DNA of 64,000 nt from the NCBI RefSeq assembly GCF_002078505.1, contig NZ_LUAV01000031.1, positions 1-64,000 on the forward strand, written 5' to 3'. Under the pieces are notes generated by a model that did not search any database, had not been told where the DNA came from, and saw only the letters and a list, made by a program, of their open reading frames with translations. Each line of letters starts with the position of its first letter. Position 1 is the first letter of the stretch. Positions 34,895-43,713 of the stretch are shown here, piece after piece. This DNA is from Ensifer aridi. GTDB lineage: Bacteria > Pseudomonadota > Alphaproteobacteria > Rhizobiales > Rhizobiaceae. The position numbers and the translations under genes were made by a program.

Positions 34895-35965
34895 ATGAGG
34901 CGGATCTACGACCCGGTGCCCGTGACACTGCTCACCGGCTTTCTCGGTTCGGGCAAGACGACATTGCTGAACGAGATTCTTGCAGATCCCCGGATGGCAG
35001 GCGCCGCGGTTATCATCAACGAGTTCGGCACGATCCCGATCGATCACCACCTGGTGCGCAGCGGTTCTGAAAGCTATTTCCGCACCACGAGCGGCTGTAT
35101 CTGCTGCACGGCGACGAGCGACATCTGCATATCCTTGCACGAACTGCACGAGGCACGGCTCCGAGGCGAAATTCCGCCGGTTTCGCGCGTCATCGTCGAG
35201 ACCACCGGACTCGCCGATCCCGCCCCGATCATCAACAGCCTCATTCCCGGAGGCGTACCTGCCGTGGGACTGAGGGACCATGTCGTCGCGGCTCACTTCT
35301 ACCTCGCTGAGGTCATCACTGCTTTCGACGTCATGAACGGCCGCGCAACTCTTGATAGTTTCCTCGAAGGTTGGAAGCAGCTTGCCTTCGCCGATCACGT
35401 CATTCTGACGAAAACCGATGTCATTGGCGATGGTCGCGATTGGGCCGGGGAGCTCGGCGCGTTTAACCCGGCCGCCCAGTATCATGACCGCCATGGCCCG
35501 GGTTTTGAGCTAGCGGCTTTGTTCGGCAACCGTGCCTATTCTCTTAACGGCAAGGGCGAAGACGTGGGCGGCTGGCTTGCGATCGAGGCCCTCGCATCCC
35601 ACCCCGACCATAAGCATGATCCCAACCGCCATGGTGACGGGATCCAGGCGTTCAGTCTCACTCATGATCTTCCGCTCGAGCGGCATGCGGTTGAAATCTT
35701 CCTTCAGATCGTGACGAGCAATATCGAATCCGGCCTGCTGCGACTGAAGGGCATATTCGCACTTTCCGACGCTCCGGATCGCCCGATGATTGCGCACGCG
35801 GTGCAACACCGGCTCTATCCCTCCCAGCGTCTGGAAGGGTGGCCAAACGACGATCGTCGCACCCGCGTCGTTCTGATCGGGCAGGACATGCCCGCAAAGC
35901 CGATCCGCGACCTTTTTGACGTGTTGGCACCGCGTTCGTCCAGGAAGCAGCGGAGGTCGGCATGA
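34895..35965 (+). CDS. COG0523 (CobW-like) GTPase, third copy
   Basis: A 356-residue G3E GTPase started at MRRIYDPVPV behind GGAG. Motifs: Walker A GFLGSGKTT, metal motif GCICC (about 66), G3-region ETTGLADPAP, and G4 LTKTD as in YjiA-type members. A His/Asp patch HPDHKHDPNRHGD lies near 235-247. It follows aztC by 133 bp and overlaps the next small gene by 4 bp. It differs from the other two copies in its G4 site and insertions, so the three probably serve different clients. Confidence 0.92.
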   Translation: MRRIYDPVPVTLLTGFLGSGKTTLLNEILADPRMAGAAVIINEFGTIPIDHHLVRSGSESYFRTTSGCICCTATSDICISLHELHEARLRGEIPPVSRVIVETTGLADPAPIINSLIPGGVPAVGLRDHVVAAHFYLAEVITAFDVMNGRATLDSFLEGWKQLAFADHVILTKTDVIGDGRDWAGELGAFNPAAQYHDRHGPGFELAALFGNRAYSLNGKGEDVGGWLAIEALASHPDHKHDPNRHGDGIQAFSLTHDLPLERHAVEIFLQIVTSNIESGLLRLKGIFALSDAPDRPMIAHAVQHRLYPSQRLEGWPNDDRRTRVVLIGQDMPAKPIRDLFDVLAPRSSRKQRRSA

Positions 35966-36240
35966 GCAGTCCGTTCGTCAACCCTCTCGCACGTGGCACG
36001 CCTGGCGTCGTCAATAGCGTGCGTGTGATCAAACAATGGACGCGCGAGGTCCTCAAGCTGGACGACGACGCCATCGTCTGCGTCAACGAACTTGCCTGTC
36101 ATCTGCCGGGCTGCCCCCCAAAGGAGACCGTCGTTCTCGTCATGCAGGGATCTGGATCAACCATGCAGGCATCGCTTCACAAGCCAATGAAGGACATCGT
36201 CATCGAGGATATTGCGAGCGCGTTTCGCGGCGGGGGGTAA
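35962..36240 (+). CDS. Small conserved-looking protein in the zinc operon
   Basis: A 92-residue soluble protein of unknown function. Its start overlaps the GTPase stop as ATGA, so the two are translationally coupled. It has two cysteines and a His in VCVNELACHLPGCPP (about 39-53), spaced like a metal site, and a hydrophobic strand ETVVLVMQG. I do not recognise a family. Coupling to a metallochaperone GTPase suggests a client or partner; that is inference. Confidence 0.7.
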   Translation: MSSPFVNPLARGTPGVVNSVRVIKQWTREVLKLDDDAIVCVNELACHLPGCPPKETVVLVMQGSGSTMQASLHKPMKDIVIEDIASAFRGGG

Positions 36241-36788
36241 ATTGAGGTTTGCGGGAGCAGGTCCAACCGTAGCGGACACTCGGCTCTGCTAGCGGCGAAA
36301 TGTATTCATGGGAGCGTACGCGAAATAGTTCGGCGAGGCTTTGTTCGTGCTTGCCGAACGTCGAACCCCGGTGTGGCTGCATGACCAGGAGGTAGGCGAG
36401 CACTTCGTCTCCGATCGCTTGGCCGATGTCATGGTCAGTCTGACGGTGGAATACCTTGATCCGTTCTTAAGTGAGTCCCATCGGTGCGATAATAGGAACG
36501 ACCGTTCCGGAGGAAGGCCGAAGACGGAGACCAATGCTGGCCTATTCGCCCATCCTTGGCGCCGCGCCTCGGCGCAAGGCGGTGACGCAACCGCAATTCG
36601 CGCCTGCGAGGGAGCTCGCCTGCCGATCTGCCCGTTCCGGAATCACACGGGCTGACGCGCAAGATGATCGCGCGGTGACACTCAGTTCCTACGGCCAGCT
36701 TCTGCCGACCAGGATTGCCAGCTTCAAATCTGTTGTCGACTATCGAGACGAGACCTTCGCCGCGTTGAGCGGCCCGATAAGAGAGACA
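36241..36788. other. Intergenic stretch; nothing recognised
   Basis: About 550 bp between the zinc operon and the phosphatase gene. Open frames on both strands here are short, Arg-rich and without family signal. No clear terminator or RNA found. Confidence 0.45.
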
Positions 36789-37349
36789 TTATCCAAAGAT
36801 GATCCTTTCGAAATCCTCCCAGCTCTCATCCATGGCAAAGGCCGCGGAAATGTAGGGAATGCCAATGTGGCCGTAGCGGACAGACAACTGCCTTTCCGCA
36901 GTCTCTTCGTCGACGCCCGCGATCTGTTGAAGATAGATCATGGAGGCTAGTCCTGTTCTGTCGGCTCCCGCCTGGCAGTGAATGAGGATCGGTTTTGGGG
37001 CATCCTGCAGCAAAGCAACCAGTTGTCGCACCTCATCTGATGAAACCTTCTTGGAGGCCGACAGCCGGAAATCGATATGAGCAATGCCGGCTCGATTGGC
37101 AGCGTCGACTTCCTGCCGGTACCAGCCTTCCTTGCTCTTGCCGCGCAGATTCACAATCGTCTTGATCGCGTATTGCCGTGCATAGGTCGCGATGTCGGCA
37201 GCCGACGGCTGTGCCGATCGGTAAAGCTCCCTCGGCAGCACCTCGTGGAAATTGCCCGTAAGTTGCAGAACGCCTAGAAAGCCGCCGAAAAGCAGGGCGG
37301 CCGCGCCGGCGGCACCTGCCAGCAAATTTGAAAAGTTCTTCATGTTCAT
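36789..37349 (-). CDS. Membrane-anchored dual-specificity phosphatase
   Basis: A 186-residue cysteine-dependent phosphatase. An N-terminal helix (about 8-32, rich in Ala/Gly/Leu) anchors it in the inner membrane. The catalytic loop is HCQAGADRTG (Cys-x5-Arg, about 119-128), and the general-acid region probably includes HIDFRL. Bacterial members dephosphorylate proteins, phosphoinositides or lipid phosphates. It is the third gene of a response regulator-kinase-phosphatase operon and overlaps the kinase stop as ATGA. Confidence 0.88.
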   Translation of the reverse strand: MNMKNFSNLLAGAAGAAALLFGGFLGVLQLTGNFHEVLPRELYRSAQPSAADIATYARQYAIKTIVNLRGKSKEGWYRQEVDAANRAGIAHIDFRLSASKKVSSDEVRQLVALLQDAPKPILIHCQAGADRTGLASMIYLQQIAGVDEETAERQLSVRYGHIGIPYISAAFAMDESWEDFERIIFG

Positions 37350-38716
37350 TCCAGTTGTTGCGCAGGAAAACGGAGGATTGCATCGAGCCCTGGCTTTCGG
37401 TCCTCGAGCACTATGCTGGCGGAATGCAGATCGGCAATTGCCTTCACGAGACTAAGGCCAAGGCCACTACCGGGCGTCGTTCGGCTTTTGTCGAGCCGAT
37501 AAAGGCGCCGGAACACGAGCTCGCGTTCCCCCGCCGGAATGCCCGGCCCGTCATCCGCAACGGTGGCGCGGAAGCTGCGACCATCCACCGCGAGCTTCAT
37601 CGTGATCTGTGTTTTTGGGGGGCAGTGGGTGATCGCATTTTCGACCAGATTGACGAAAAGTTGGGTGAGCAACTCACGGTCGCCGACGATCATACAGGGG
37701 AGCTTCACTTCGGATATGAACTCCAGCTCCTGATCGTTATCTTCGGCGACGCTGCGATAGACCTCTGACACAGACTGCATGATGTCCATCAGGTCGACGG
37801 GTCGGAATCGCGTCTTTCGCGCGCCAGCCTCGATCTGCGATATGCGCAGTAAGGCCTCGAATGTAGTCTTGATCCGATCGCTCTCTTCACGCGCTTCGAC
37901 GAGACGATCCTGAACATCTTCGCCGCGCTCGCTTTGCTGCATCGCCTGCTCAATCGTCATCCGCAGACGGTTCAGTGGCGTCTTAAGATCATGGGCAATA
38001 TCAGCGCTGACCTGGCGCATGCCCTCGACTAGCGCCGACAGCCGATCGAGCGCCTCGTTCATGTGCTTGGAGAGGACGTCGATGTCGTCGCCGTTCCCGC
38101 TCAGCGGAATTCGTGGAGAAAGATTGCCGTTCGACACCTCGCTCATCGTGCGCGCAATACCCTCCAGCCGATGCTGGGCGCGGTTGGCGAGAAAAGCCCC
38201 GCCGCCGAAGGCGAGCGCGACGATCAGAAAGGCACCCCAAGCGAAGCTCGCTAATGCGGTTTCCTCGAGTTCGTCGGTTTCCGTGAAACTATGGCCGAAA
38301 ACGAGCCGATACTTGCCGACGTCGCCGGCCATTATTCGAAACTGCTTGTCGCCCTTTAGACCCAGGTGAGAGGCGCTAACGCTCGACAGGCCATCATCAA
38401 CAGACACGATTCCAATATTGCCGGCCAGTCGCTCGCCCTTGTCGTCAAGCAACAAATACACCTGATCCTCGGACCGACTAAGCCTGGCGTAAGTGTTGAT
38501 GGCCGCTGACAGATCCTCCAGATCGCCGGATGAGTAGGTGGAGGCTACCACCGAATAGGTCTCGCGCACGGAGGCGTCGAGCGCCTCCGACAATTCCCGC
38601 TTGAGCATTGCATAAACGATGGTGCCGGTGACGAGGAATGCCAGTACGAAGAGGAAGCCGAACGTGAGCGCCAGACGGAAGGGCGTGCTCCGTAACAATC
38701 TAGCGGCGCGCATCAA
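37346..38716 (-). CDS. Sensor histidine kinase (PmrB/QseC-like layout)
   Basis: A 456-residue inner-membrane kinase. Helices at about 13-35 and 160-182 flank a periplasmic sensor; a HAMP domain follows. Motifs: H-box ADIAHDLKTPLNRLR (about 243-257), N-box NLVENAITH, G1 DDGPGIP, G2 GSGLGLSLV. It overlaps the upstream response regulator gene by 17 bp and the downstream phosphatase by 4 bp, so all three are made together. The signal is unknown. Confidence 0.92.
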   Translation of the reverse strand: MMRAARLLRSTPFRLALTFGFLFVLAFLVTGTIVYAMLKRELSEALDASVRETYSVVASTYSSGDLEDLSAAINTYARLSRSEDQVYLLLDDKGERLAGNIGIVSVDDGLSSVSASHLGLKGDKQFRIMAGDVGKYRLVFGHSFTETDELEETALASFAWGAFLIVALAFGGGAFLANRAQHRLEGIARTMSEVSNGNLSPRIPLSGNGDDIDVLSKHMNEALDRLSALVEGMRQVSADIAHDLKTPLNRLRMTIEQAMQQSERGEDVQDRLVEAREESDRIKTTFEALLRISQIEAGARKTRFRPVDLMDIMQSVSEVYRSVAEDNDQELEFISEVKLPCMIVGDRELLTQLFVNLVENAITHCPPKTQITMKLAVDGRSFRATVADDGPGIPAGERELVFRRLYRLDKSRTTPGSGLGLSLVKAIADLHSASIVLEDRKPGLDAILRFPAQQLE

Positions 38717-39377
38717 GGCGATATCCGATATTGCGCACCGTATGGAGCAGCGGAGCGTCGAACGGCTTGTCGATCTTCGCTCTTAGACGGCTGATATGTG
38801 TTTCGACGACGCTAGTCTTTGGGTCGAAGTGGAAATCCCACACGCGTTCCAGAAGCATCGTCCGCGTCAGCACCCTGCCTTCTGCCCGCATCAGCACCTC
38901 GAGCAATGTGAATTCCCGCGGCTGCAGATCGATCGTCTGCCCCCGGCGGCTGACCTGTCGCTTGACGACGTCCATTTCCAGATCGGCAAATCGAAGAAGC
39001 GTTTTCTGATCCTGGACCGGAGGGCGCCGGCAAAGCGCGTTGACACGGGCGAGCAGCTCCGAAAAGGCGAAGGGCTTTGTCAGGTAATCATCTCCGCCCG
39101 CCTCAAGTCCTTCCACCCGGTCGTCGACCCCACCGACCGCTGTCAGGAACAACACCGGGGTCTTCACCTTCGCCGCTCGGACCGCCTTGACCAGGGAAAG
39201 TCCGTCCAGACCCGGTAGCATTCTATCGACGATCATGACGTCGTACGGCTCACGGCTGGCCTGAAAGAGGGCGTCACGACCGTCCTCGATGACATCGCAG
39301 ACATGACCCGCTTCGCACAGGCCCCTCAAAATATATTCCGATGTCTTTTGGTCGTCCTCGATGACGAGAATGCGCAT
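38700..39377 (-). CDS. OmpR/PhoB-family response regulator
   Basis: A 225-residue regulator. The receiver has acidic residues in VIEDDQ, phospho-acceptor Asp in VMIVDRMLPG (about 51), FLTA and Lys in LTKPFAF (about 101). The winged helix ends HTVRNIGYRLD. It is the first gene of the operon with kinase and phosphatase, and it is divergent from the COG4705 membrane protein gene 604 bp away, a likely target. Confidence 0.93.
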   Translation of the reverse strand: MRILVIEDDQKTSEYILRGLCEAGHVCDVIEDGRDALFQASREPYDVMIVDRMLPGLDGLSLVKAVRAAKVKTPVLFLTAVGGVDDRVEGLEAGGDDYLTKPFAFSELLARVNALCRRPPVQDQKTLLRFADLEMDVVKRQVSRRGQTIDLQPREFTLLEVLMRAEGRVLTRTMLLERVWDFHFDPKTSVVETHISRLRAKIDKPFDAPLLHTVRNIGYRLDARR

Positions 39378-39981
39378 TGCCGTCCGACTCCACCGTTATC
39401 CTGCCACCGTAAACTCTCTTCGGTGTATAAATCGCGCAACATTGTGTCCCAGACCTGATCGAATTTTTACAAATTCGTAAGGCGGTTCGGGTCAGCCGCA
39501 ATTCAATGCTCAAAAGACGTTCTTACGAACGGCATCCTGTCGGCAAGAGCACTGTATGGGAGCCTCTCTACAACTGCGGCGCAGAAGGTTCATCCGATCG
39601 CTTGGGAATGCCCGGCCCTGTCTCGGACGGTTGGCGTAGCGGCCTGTCGCTCTCCAGTTGGCAAGCCGTCGAAATCGGCCGGGCGCGCGTCCCCGCGCCG
39701 CTCCCGCCTGGTGGCCCGGGGCCGAAAAGTGGGTCGGAAGCATCAGCATTGAAGCGTCGGCGTGGCCCCCGCGCGCTCGCATTGCGCCAGGACGGCGGCT
39801 GGTTCACCTGCATGCGTAGAGGCATCGCCCAGCCGCACGCGGAGAAAGTAGCGCCTGCGCGCCAATAACAGCCAAGTTTTACATATCCGTATGTTGACGG
39901 CCAGGCCTGGGTGAAAGTGCCGTGCAACTTGGGTCGTCGCGGACAGGTGTCCGCAAGCACTCAAGCGGACGAGAGACGAAA
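39378..39981. other. Divergent control region; no gene seen
   Basis: About 600 bp between the response regulator and the COG4705 gene. The first 120 bp are AT-rich and probably hold the regulator promoter. The middle is GC-rich with only implausible overlapping frames. I could not pick a clear response-regulator box. Confidence 0.45.
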
Positions 39982-40758
39982 ATGGTTCAACCAGACATCC
40001 CAAACAAGGTCGCAGCGATCACTGGATCCTTCTGGATCGCAAAAATCATCGCGACCACACTAGGCGAAACTGCCGGGGACTTTATCGCCCACACCCTGGG
40101 CCTCGGCTATGTTGTTGGATTCTTCGGAACGGTCGCGCTGCTTGTCGGCGTCCTGCTCACGCAGATCCGGTCCAATGCCTTCCACCCGGCCCTGTTCTGG
40201 GCCGCGATCGTCGCCACCACCACTACAGGTACTGAAATCTCGGATATGATGGACCGTACGTTCGGGCTCGGCTACGTGCTGGGCTCGACGATCCTGGTCG
40301 CCGGTCTGACTATCACCCTGACGCTTTGGTACTGGCGCAAGCGGACGTTGAGCGTCGAGCCCATCCTCGCCAAGGACAGCGAGCTGTTCTTCTGGATCGC
40401 AGTGGTCTTCTCCAACAGCCTCGGTACCGCGTTCGGCGATGCTTTGATCGACCCGATTGGCCTGAATTTCATACAGGGCGCCCTGGTATGCGCGGCCCTA
40501 ATTGCCGTGATCCTGGTGCTCCACTACTTCACCAAGATCAACACCGTCCTCCTCTTCTGGGCGGCCTTCATCTTCACCCGTCCGTTCGGTGCAACCTTCG
40601 GCGACTTCCTGGTCAAAGAACACACCCATGGCGGTCTCGAGCTCGGAACGCTTGCGACGTCGCTTGTCGCCTCCGCTCTTCTTGCGGGGGTCGTTTTCAT
40701 CGGCTCGCGTCGCGAGCGCAAGATGCGGCTCGAGCTTTCGGATGCGAAGGCGTCGTGA
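39982..40758 (+). CDS. COG4705-type membrane protein with four internal repeats
   Basis: A 258-residue integral membrane protein, started at the ATG after GAGAGACG. It has about eight helices arranged as four repeats, each with a motif of the form T-x-G-[TE]-x-x-[GS]-D: TTLGETAGDFI, TTTTGTEISDMM, NSLGTAFGDAL and RPFGATFGDFL. Intramembrane Asp/Glu/Thr at repeated positions suggest an ion or small-solute path. The family is uncharacterised. Its stop overlaps the cyclase start as GTGA. The divergent two-component operon may control it. Confidence 0.82.
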   Translation: MVQPDIPNKVAAITGSFWIAKIIATTLGETAGDFIAHTLGLGYVVGFFGTVALLVGVLLTQIRSNAFHPALFWAAIVATTTTGTEISDMMDRTFGLGYVLGSTILVAGLTITLTLWYWRKRTLSVEPILAKDSELFFWIAVVFSNSLGTAFGDALIDPIGLNFIQGALVCAALIAVILVLHYFTKINTVLLFWAAFIFTRPFGATFGDFLVKEHTHGGLELGTLATSLVASALLAGVVFIGSRRERKMRLELSDAKAS

Positions 40759-42173
40759 GCCTGCTGCGCGAAAGCTATAAACAATCCCAGCAGAACCTGG
40801 ACCGGCGCCCGCAAGGCGCCGGTCTGATCGTCAGTGGCGGCACGACGGAAACCGCCGCTTACCAGCAGGAGACGAAGCAAAAATACGAGCGCTCGGCATA
40901 CCAGTTGCGGCGTCGCTTCGTCTTGCTCGTGCTACCGTCACTTGCTGCCGCCCTGATCGGCTTGTTGTTTGCATTCGCGCAGGCGCTCTCAAGCAGCGCC
41001 GAATATGCTTATGAATCCCAGGCCGCAGCCTGGCATACTGCTTTGGTCGCAACCGCAGAGCGTGCCGATCCGGCGGCATGGCAGGGACGCCAACTGGGCG
41101 CGACCAAGGGCGAGGTGGCGGTGGCGTCTTCGGCCCTGTCAAGGGAAGCCGAGGAAATGAACTGGCTATGCGCCGTCATTCTCGATCCGTCCGGTTCCAT
41201 TATCGCGGGAACGGCATATCGCGGCTGTCGAAATTTGAGCCTTGGCGAATTGAAGAGCGTAAAGGATGGCTTCTCTCTGTTCCGCGAGCAGGACGGACCG
41301 TCGATGTATTGGCTGGCGGCAACCAAGATCCAAGCCAGTGCGAAAGAACCGCCGCTGATCGTCGTCACTGCGGAGGCATCTGCAAATTGGGAACGCGCGC
41401 TTTCCACCTACACGTTGCTCTGGCTCGGAGGGGTAGGCTCCGTCTTTGCCATTTCGGTCGGCATGGCCATCCTGTTTGTCTCGAAGGCGCAATCCGAGAT
41501 CGACCACCGAACCGCAGCGTTGAACGAGGCCCATTCCTCGCTGGCGCGATTCGTTTCGAAGAATGTTAGCCGGCGAGCCGAGGCCTGGTCGAGCAGTCCG
41601 CGGCAAATCAACGCGTCGGTGCTGTTCCTCGACATTCGCGACTTTTCGAGCTTTGCCGAAGCGGCGTCGCCGTACGAAGCTGCAGCGCTGGTCTCCGCGG
41701 TGGCAAATATCGGCTTCCAGGCTGTCATCGCTCATGGCGGCGATGTCGATCGCCTCCTGGGCGACGGTCTCGTGGCATGGTTCGAGGGCAACGATCGAAG
41801 GGAGAATGCCTGGCGAGCGGCGAACGAGATGCTGACCCGGCTGCGCCAGTGTGACTTCCCTCGACAAGTCGGCATTGGCATACACGACGGCTATCTCGTC
41901 GAGGCCGAAATCGGAGCTGGCGAGCGGAAGGATGCCACGATCCTCGGAGACACCGTCAACATCGCCGCCGCGCTTTGCGCGGGCGCGCAGCCGTCGGAGT
42001 TGATAGTGTCGTTCGAGGTCGGCAGACCGCCAGACGGCCTGTCGTTCGTGGAGACGGCCATGGTGCCTCTGGAAATCAAGGGACACCAACGCGCTGTAAA
42101 AGCTCGCCGTCTAAGGCTGCGGTCCGGTTCGCAGTGCGAACGTGAAACGCCAAACGTTGCGAAGCTTACATAA
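40755..42173 (+). CDS. Membrane-bound class III adenylate/guanylate cyclase-like protein
   Basis: A 472-residue protein with a GTG start overlapping the previous stop. Helices at about 54-77 and 219-242 enclose a periplasmic sensor-like domain. The C-terminal catalytic domain (about 285-420) keeps both metal aspartates (FLDIRDF and LLGDGL) and LGDTVNIAA. However, the substrate Lys position is Arg (DRLLGDG), and the transition-state Arg expected as NxxxR is Ala (NIAAAL). Activity is therefore doubtful or altered; a regulatory role is possible. Confidence 0.85.
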   Translation: MSLLRESYKQSQQNLDRRPQGAGLIVSGGTTETAAYQQETKQKYERSAYQLRRRFVLLVLPSLAAALIGLLFAFAQALSSSAEYAYESQAAAWHTALVATAERADPAAWQGRQLGATKGEVAVASSALSREAEEMNWLCAVILDPSGSIIAGTAYRGCRNLSLGELKSVKDGFSLFREQDGPSMYWLAATKIQASAKEPPLIVVTAEASANWERALSTYTLLWLGGVGSVFAISVGMAILFVSKAQSEIDHRTAALNEAHSSLARFVSKNVSRRAEAWSSSPRQINASVLFLDIRDFSSFAEAASPYEAAALVSAVANIGFQAVIAHGGDVDRLLGDGLVAWFEGNDRRENAWRAANEMLTRLRQCDFPRQVGIGIHDGYLVEAEIGAGERKDATILGDTVNIAAALCAGAQPSELIVSFEVGRPPDGLSFVETAMVPLEIKGHQRAVKARRLRLRSGSQCERETPNVAKLT

Positions 42174-42208
42174 TGAAAGGCAGAGGCCAGAGGCGGGCAA
42201 ACTTTCGG

Positions 42209-42225
42209 CGGGACGGGCTGTCCCG
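42209..42225 (+). terminator. Hairpin after the cyclase gene
   Basis: CGGGAC and GTCCCG (42209-42214, 42220-42225) form a 6-bp stem with a 5-nt loop followed by TTTG, 36 bp after the stop codon. Confidence 0.5.
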
Positions 42226-42852
42226 TTTGCGGGACGGACTTCGCTTCACGTTGCATTGCAGTGCGCGTCGTCGGAAAACGCTATGGAAGTGAACCGCTTG
42301 CGCCAGGATCACGCGCCCGCCTAATGGCAGGGTTTGCGCTTCGAATCCTTTCAACTGCCCCGATACTGACAGAGCCTATGGGGGGCATGGGCAATGGCAT
42401 CAAACGACAGCACTAAACGCTGCGTATCGTTGGCGGGAACAACGATTTATGACGTTCGATGAGCTTCGGGTCTGGCAACTGCGGTAATCGGCTATCCGTT
42501 TCTTCTCGACTGAAGTCTATGTTGTAGCCCCACGTGTCGATCAGGTTTATCCAGAGTTCCAGCTTGATTGCGTTTTCCGAAGTGCGTGTGTCGGTGCTGG
42601 CCGTCGCTACCCAGCGCAGTGCCATACGATATCAGGCAAGCTAGCATTGCGCAGGTTTAGAAAACTAAGCCTGGAGTGGACCGCTGAACTATGCGTCGGG
42701 AGCCGGTTCATCGGACTGGAAAGGAGAACTCGGCTTGCCACCTAACAGCGCATCTCATAGCGTGACGAGGAAAATCATGCTGGAGCTCAACATAATCACA
42801 CCTGGATCTGCGCGCTTCGCGTCTCGCCCAATGCTTAAAGAGGAGGGTTCTT
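42226..42852. other. Intergenic stretch with one doubtful small frame
   Basis: About 630 bp before the molybdenum hydroxylase operon. The only frame of interest is the 70-residue minus-strand one at 42413-42625. A GAGGAGGG ribosome binding site for the next gene ends it. Confidence 0.45.
42413..42625 (-). CDS. Doubtful small protein
   Basis: A 70-residue frame whose composition looks more protein-like than the surrounding noise (LELWINLIDTWGYNIDF, then charged residues). No ribosome binding site is visible and no family is recognised. It could be a fragment of a lost gene. Confidence 0.22.
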   Translation of the reverse strand: MALRWVATASTDTRTSENAIKLELWINLIDTWGYNIDFSREETDSRLPQLPDPKLIERHKSLFPPTIRSV

Positions 42853-43713
42853 TTGCGCTACATTCGTCCGAGTTCATTGGAGGACGCCATCGGCCTACTG
42901 GTTGAAGCGTCAGGCAAGGCCGCCATTCTGGCCGGTGGAAGCGATCTGCTGGTGAGAATGAAGGGGGGCTTCATCGAACCCGAACTCATCATCGACATCA
43001 AAGCTATAGACGCCCTGAGACACATAACTGAAAGCGAGGATGGTTTCGTCATCGGCGCTGCGGTGCCTTGCGCGGTCCTCGGCGAGAATGCAGCGCTCCG
43101 GCGGGCGTGGCCCGGCGTGGTGGAAGGCGCCAATCTCATCGGTTCCAAGCAAGTGCAGGGGCGCTGCACCATCGTCGGAAATCTCTGCAACGCATCGCCT
43201 GCGGCCGACAGCGTGCCCGCGCTGGTGGCGGCCGGTGCAAAGGCTCTGATCAGGGGGCCGGCCGGCTCCCGCACGATCGCTGTCGAAATGGTGCCGGTCG
43301 GGCCGGGCAAGACGTCGCTTGCGCCCGGCGAGATCATCGAGGCCATTCTGCTCGACAAGCGCCAGCCGCGTTCGGGCGACGCCTATCAACGGTTCACGCC
43401 ACGTACCGAGATGGATATTGCGGTCGTCAGTGCCGCGGTGAATCTCACTCTTGATGACCAGGGTGTCGTCCAGTCGGCGCGCGTCGCGCTTGGCGCGGTG
43501 GCGCCGACGGTGCTTCTGGTCGAGGAAGCGGCCGAAATCCTCACTGGTTCCCGCGTCGACGACAAGACGCTTGACCGCCTGGCCGCGGCCTGTTCAGGCG
43601 CCTGTCGTTCCATAGACGACAAGCGGGGCACTGTGGAATTCCGAAGGAAAGTCGCGGGAGTGCTGGCCAAGCGGGTCGCACTGGCCGCCTATCAGCGTGC
43701 AGGACAGAAATGA
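42853..43713 (+). CDS. Molybdenum hydroxylase, FAD subunit (CoxM/CutM type)
   Basis: A 286-residue FAD-binding subunit that passes electrons from the 2Fe-2S protein to the acceptor. It starts with TTG behind GAGGAGGG. FAD-binding blocks: ILAGGSDLLVRMKGG (about 21-35), which matches AGGTDLL-type motifs, and the second glycine block GRCTIVGNLCNASPAAD (about 101-117). It overlaps the 2Fe-2S gene as ATGA. Gene order medium-small-large is that of CO-dehydrogenase-like operons. Confidence 0.92.
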   Translation: MRYIRPSSLEDAIGLLVEASGKAAILAGGSDLLVRMKGGFIEPELIIDIKAIDALRHITESEDGFVIGAAVPCAVLGENAALRRAWPGVVEGANLIGSKQVQGRCTIVGNLCNASPAADSVPALVAAGAKALIRGPAGSRTIAVEMVPVGPGKTSLAPGEIIEAILLDKRQPRSGDAYQRFTPRTEMDIAVVSAAVNLTLDDQGVVQSARVALGAVAPTVLLVEEAAEILTGSRVDDKTLDRLAAACSGACRSIDDKRGTVEFRRKVAGVLAKRVALAAYQRAGQK

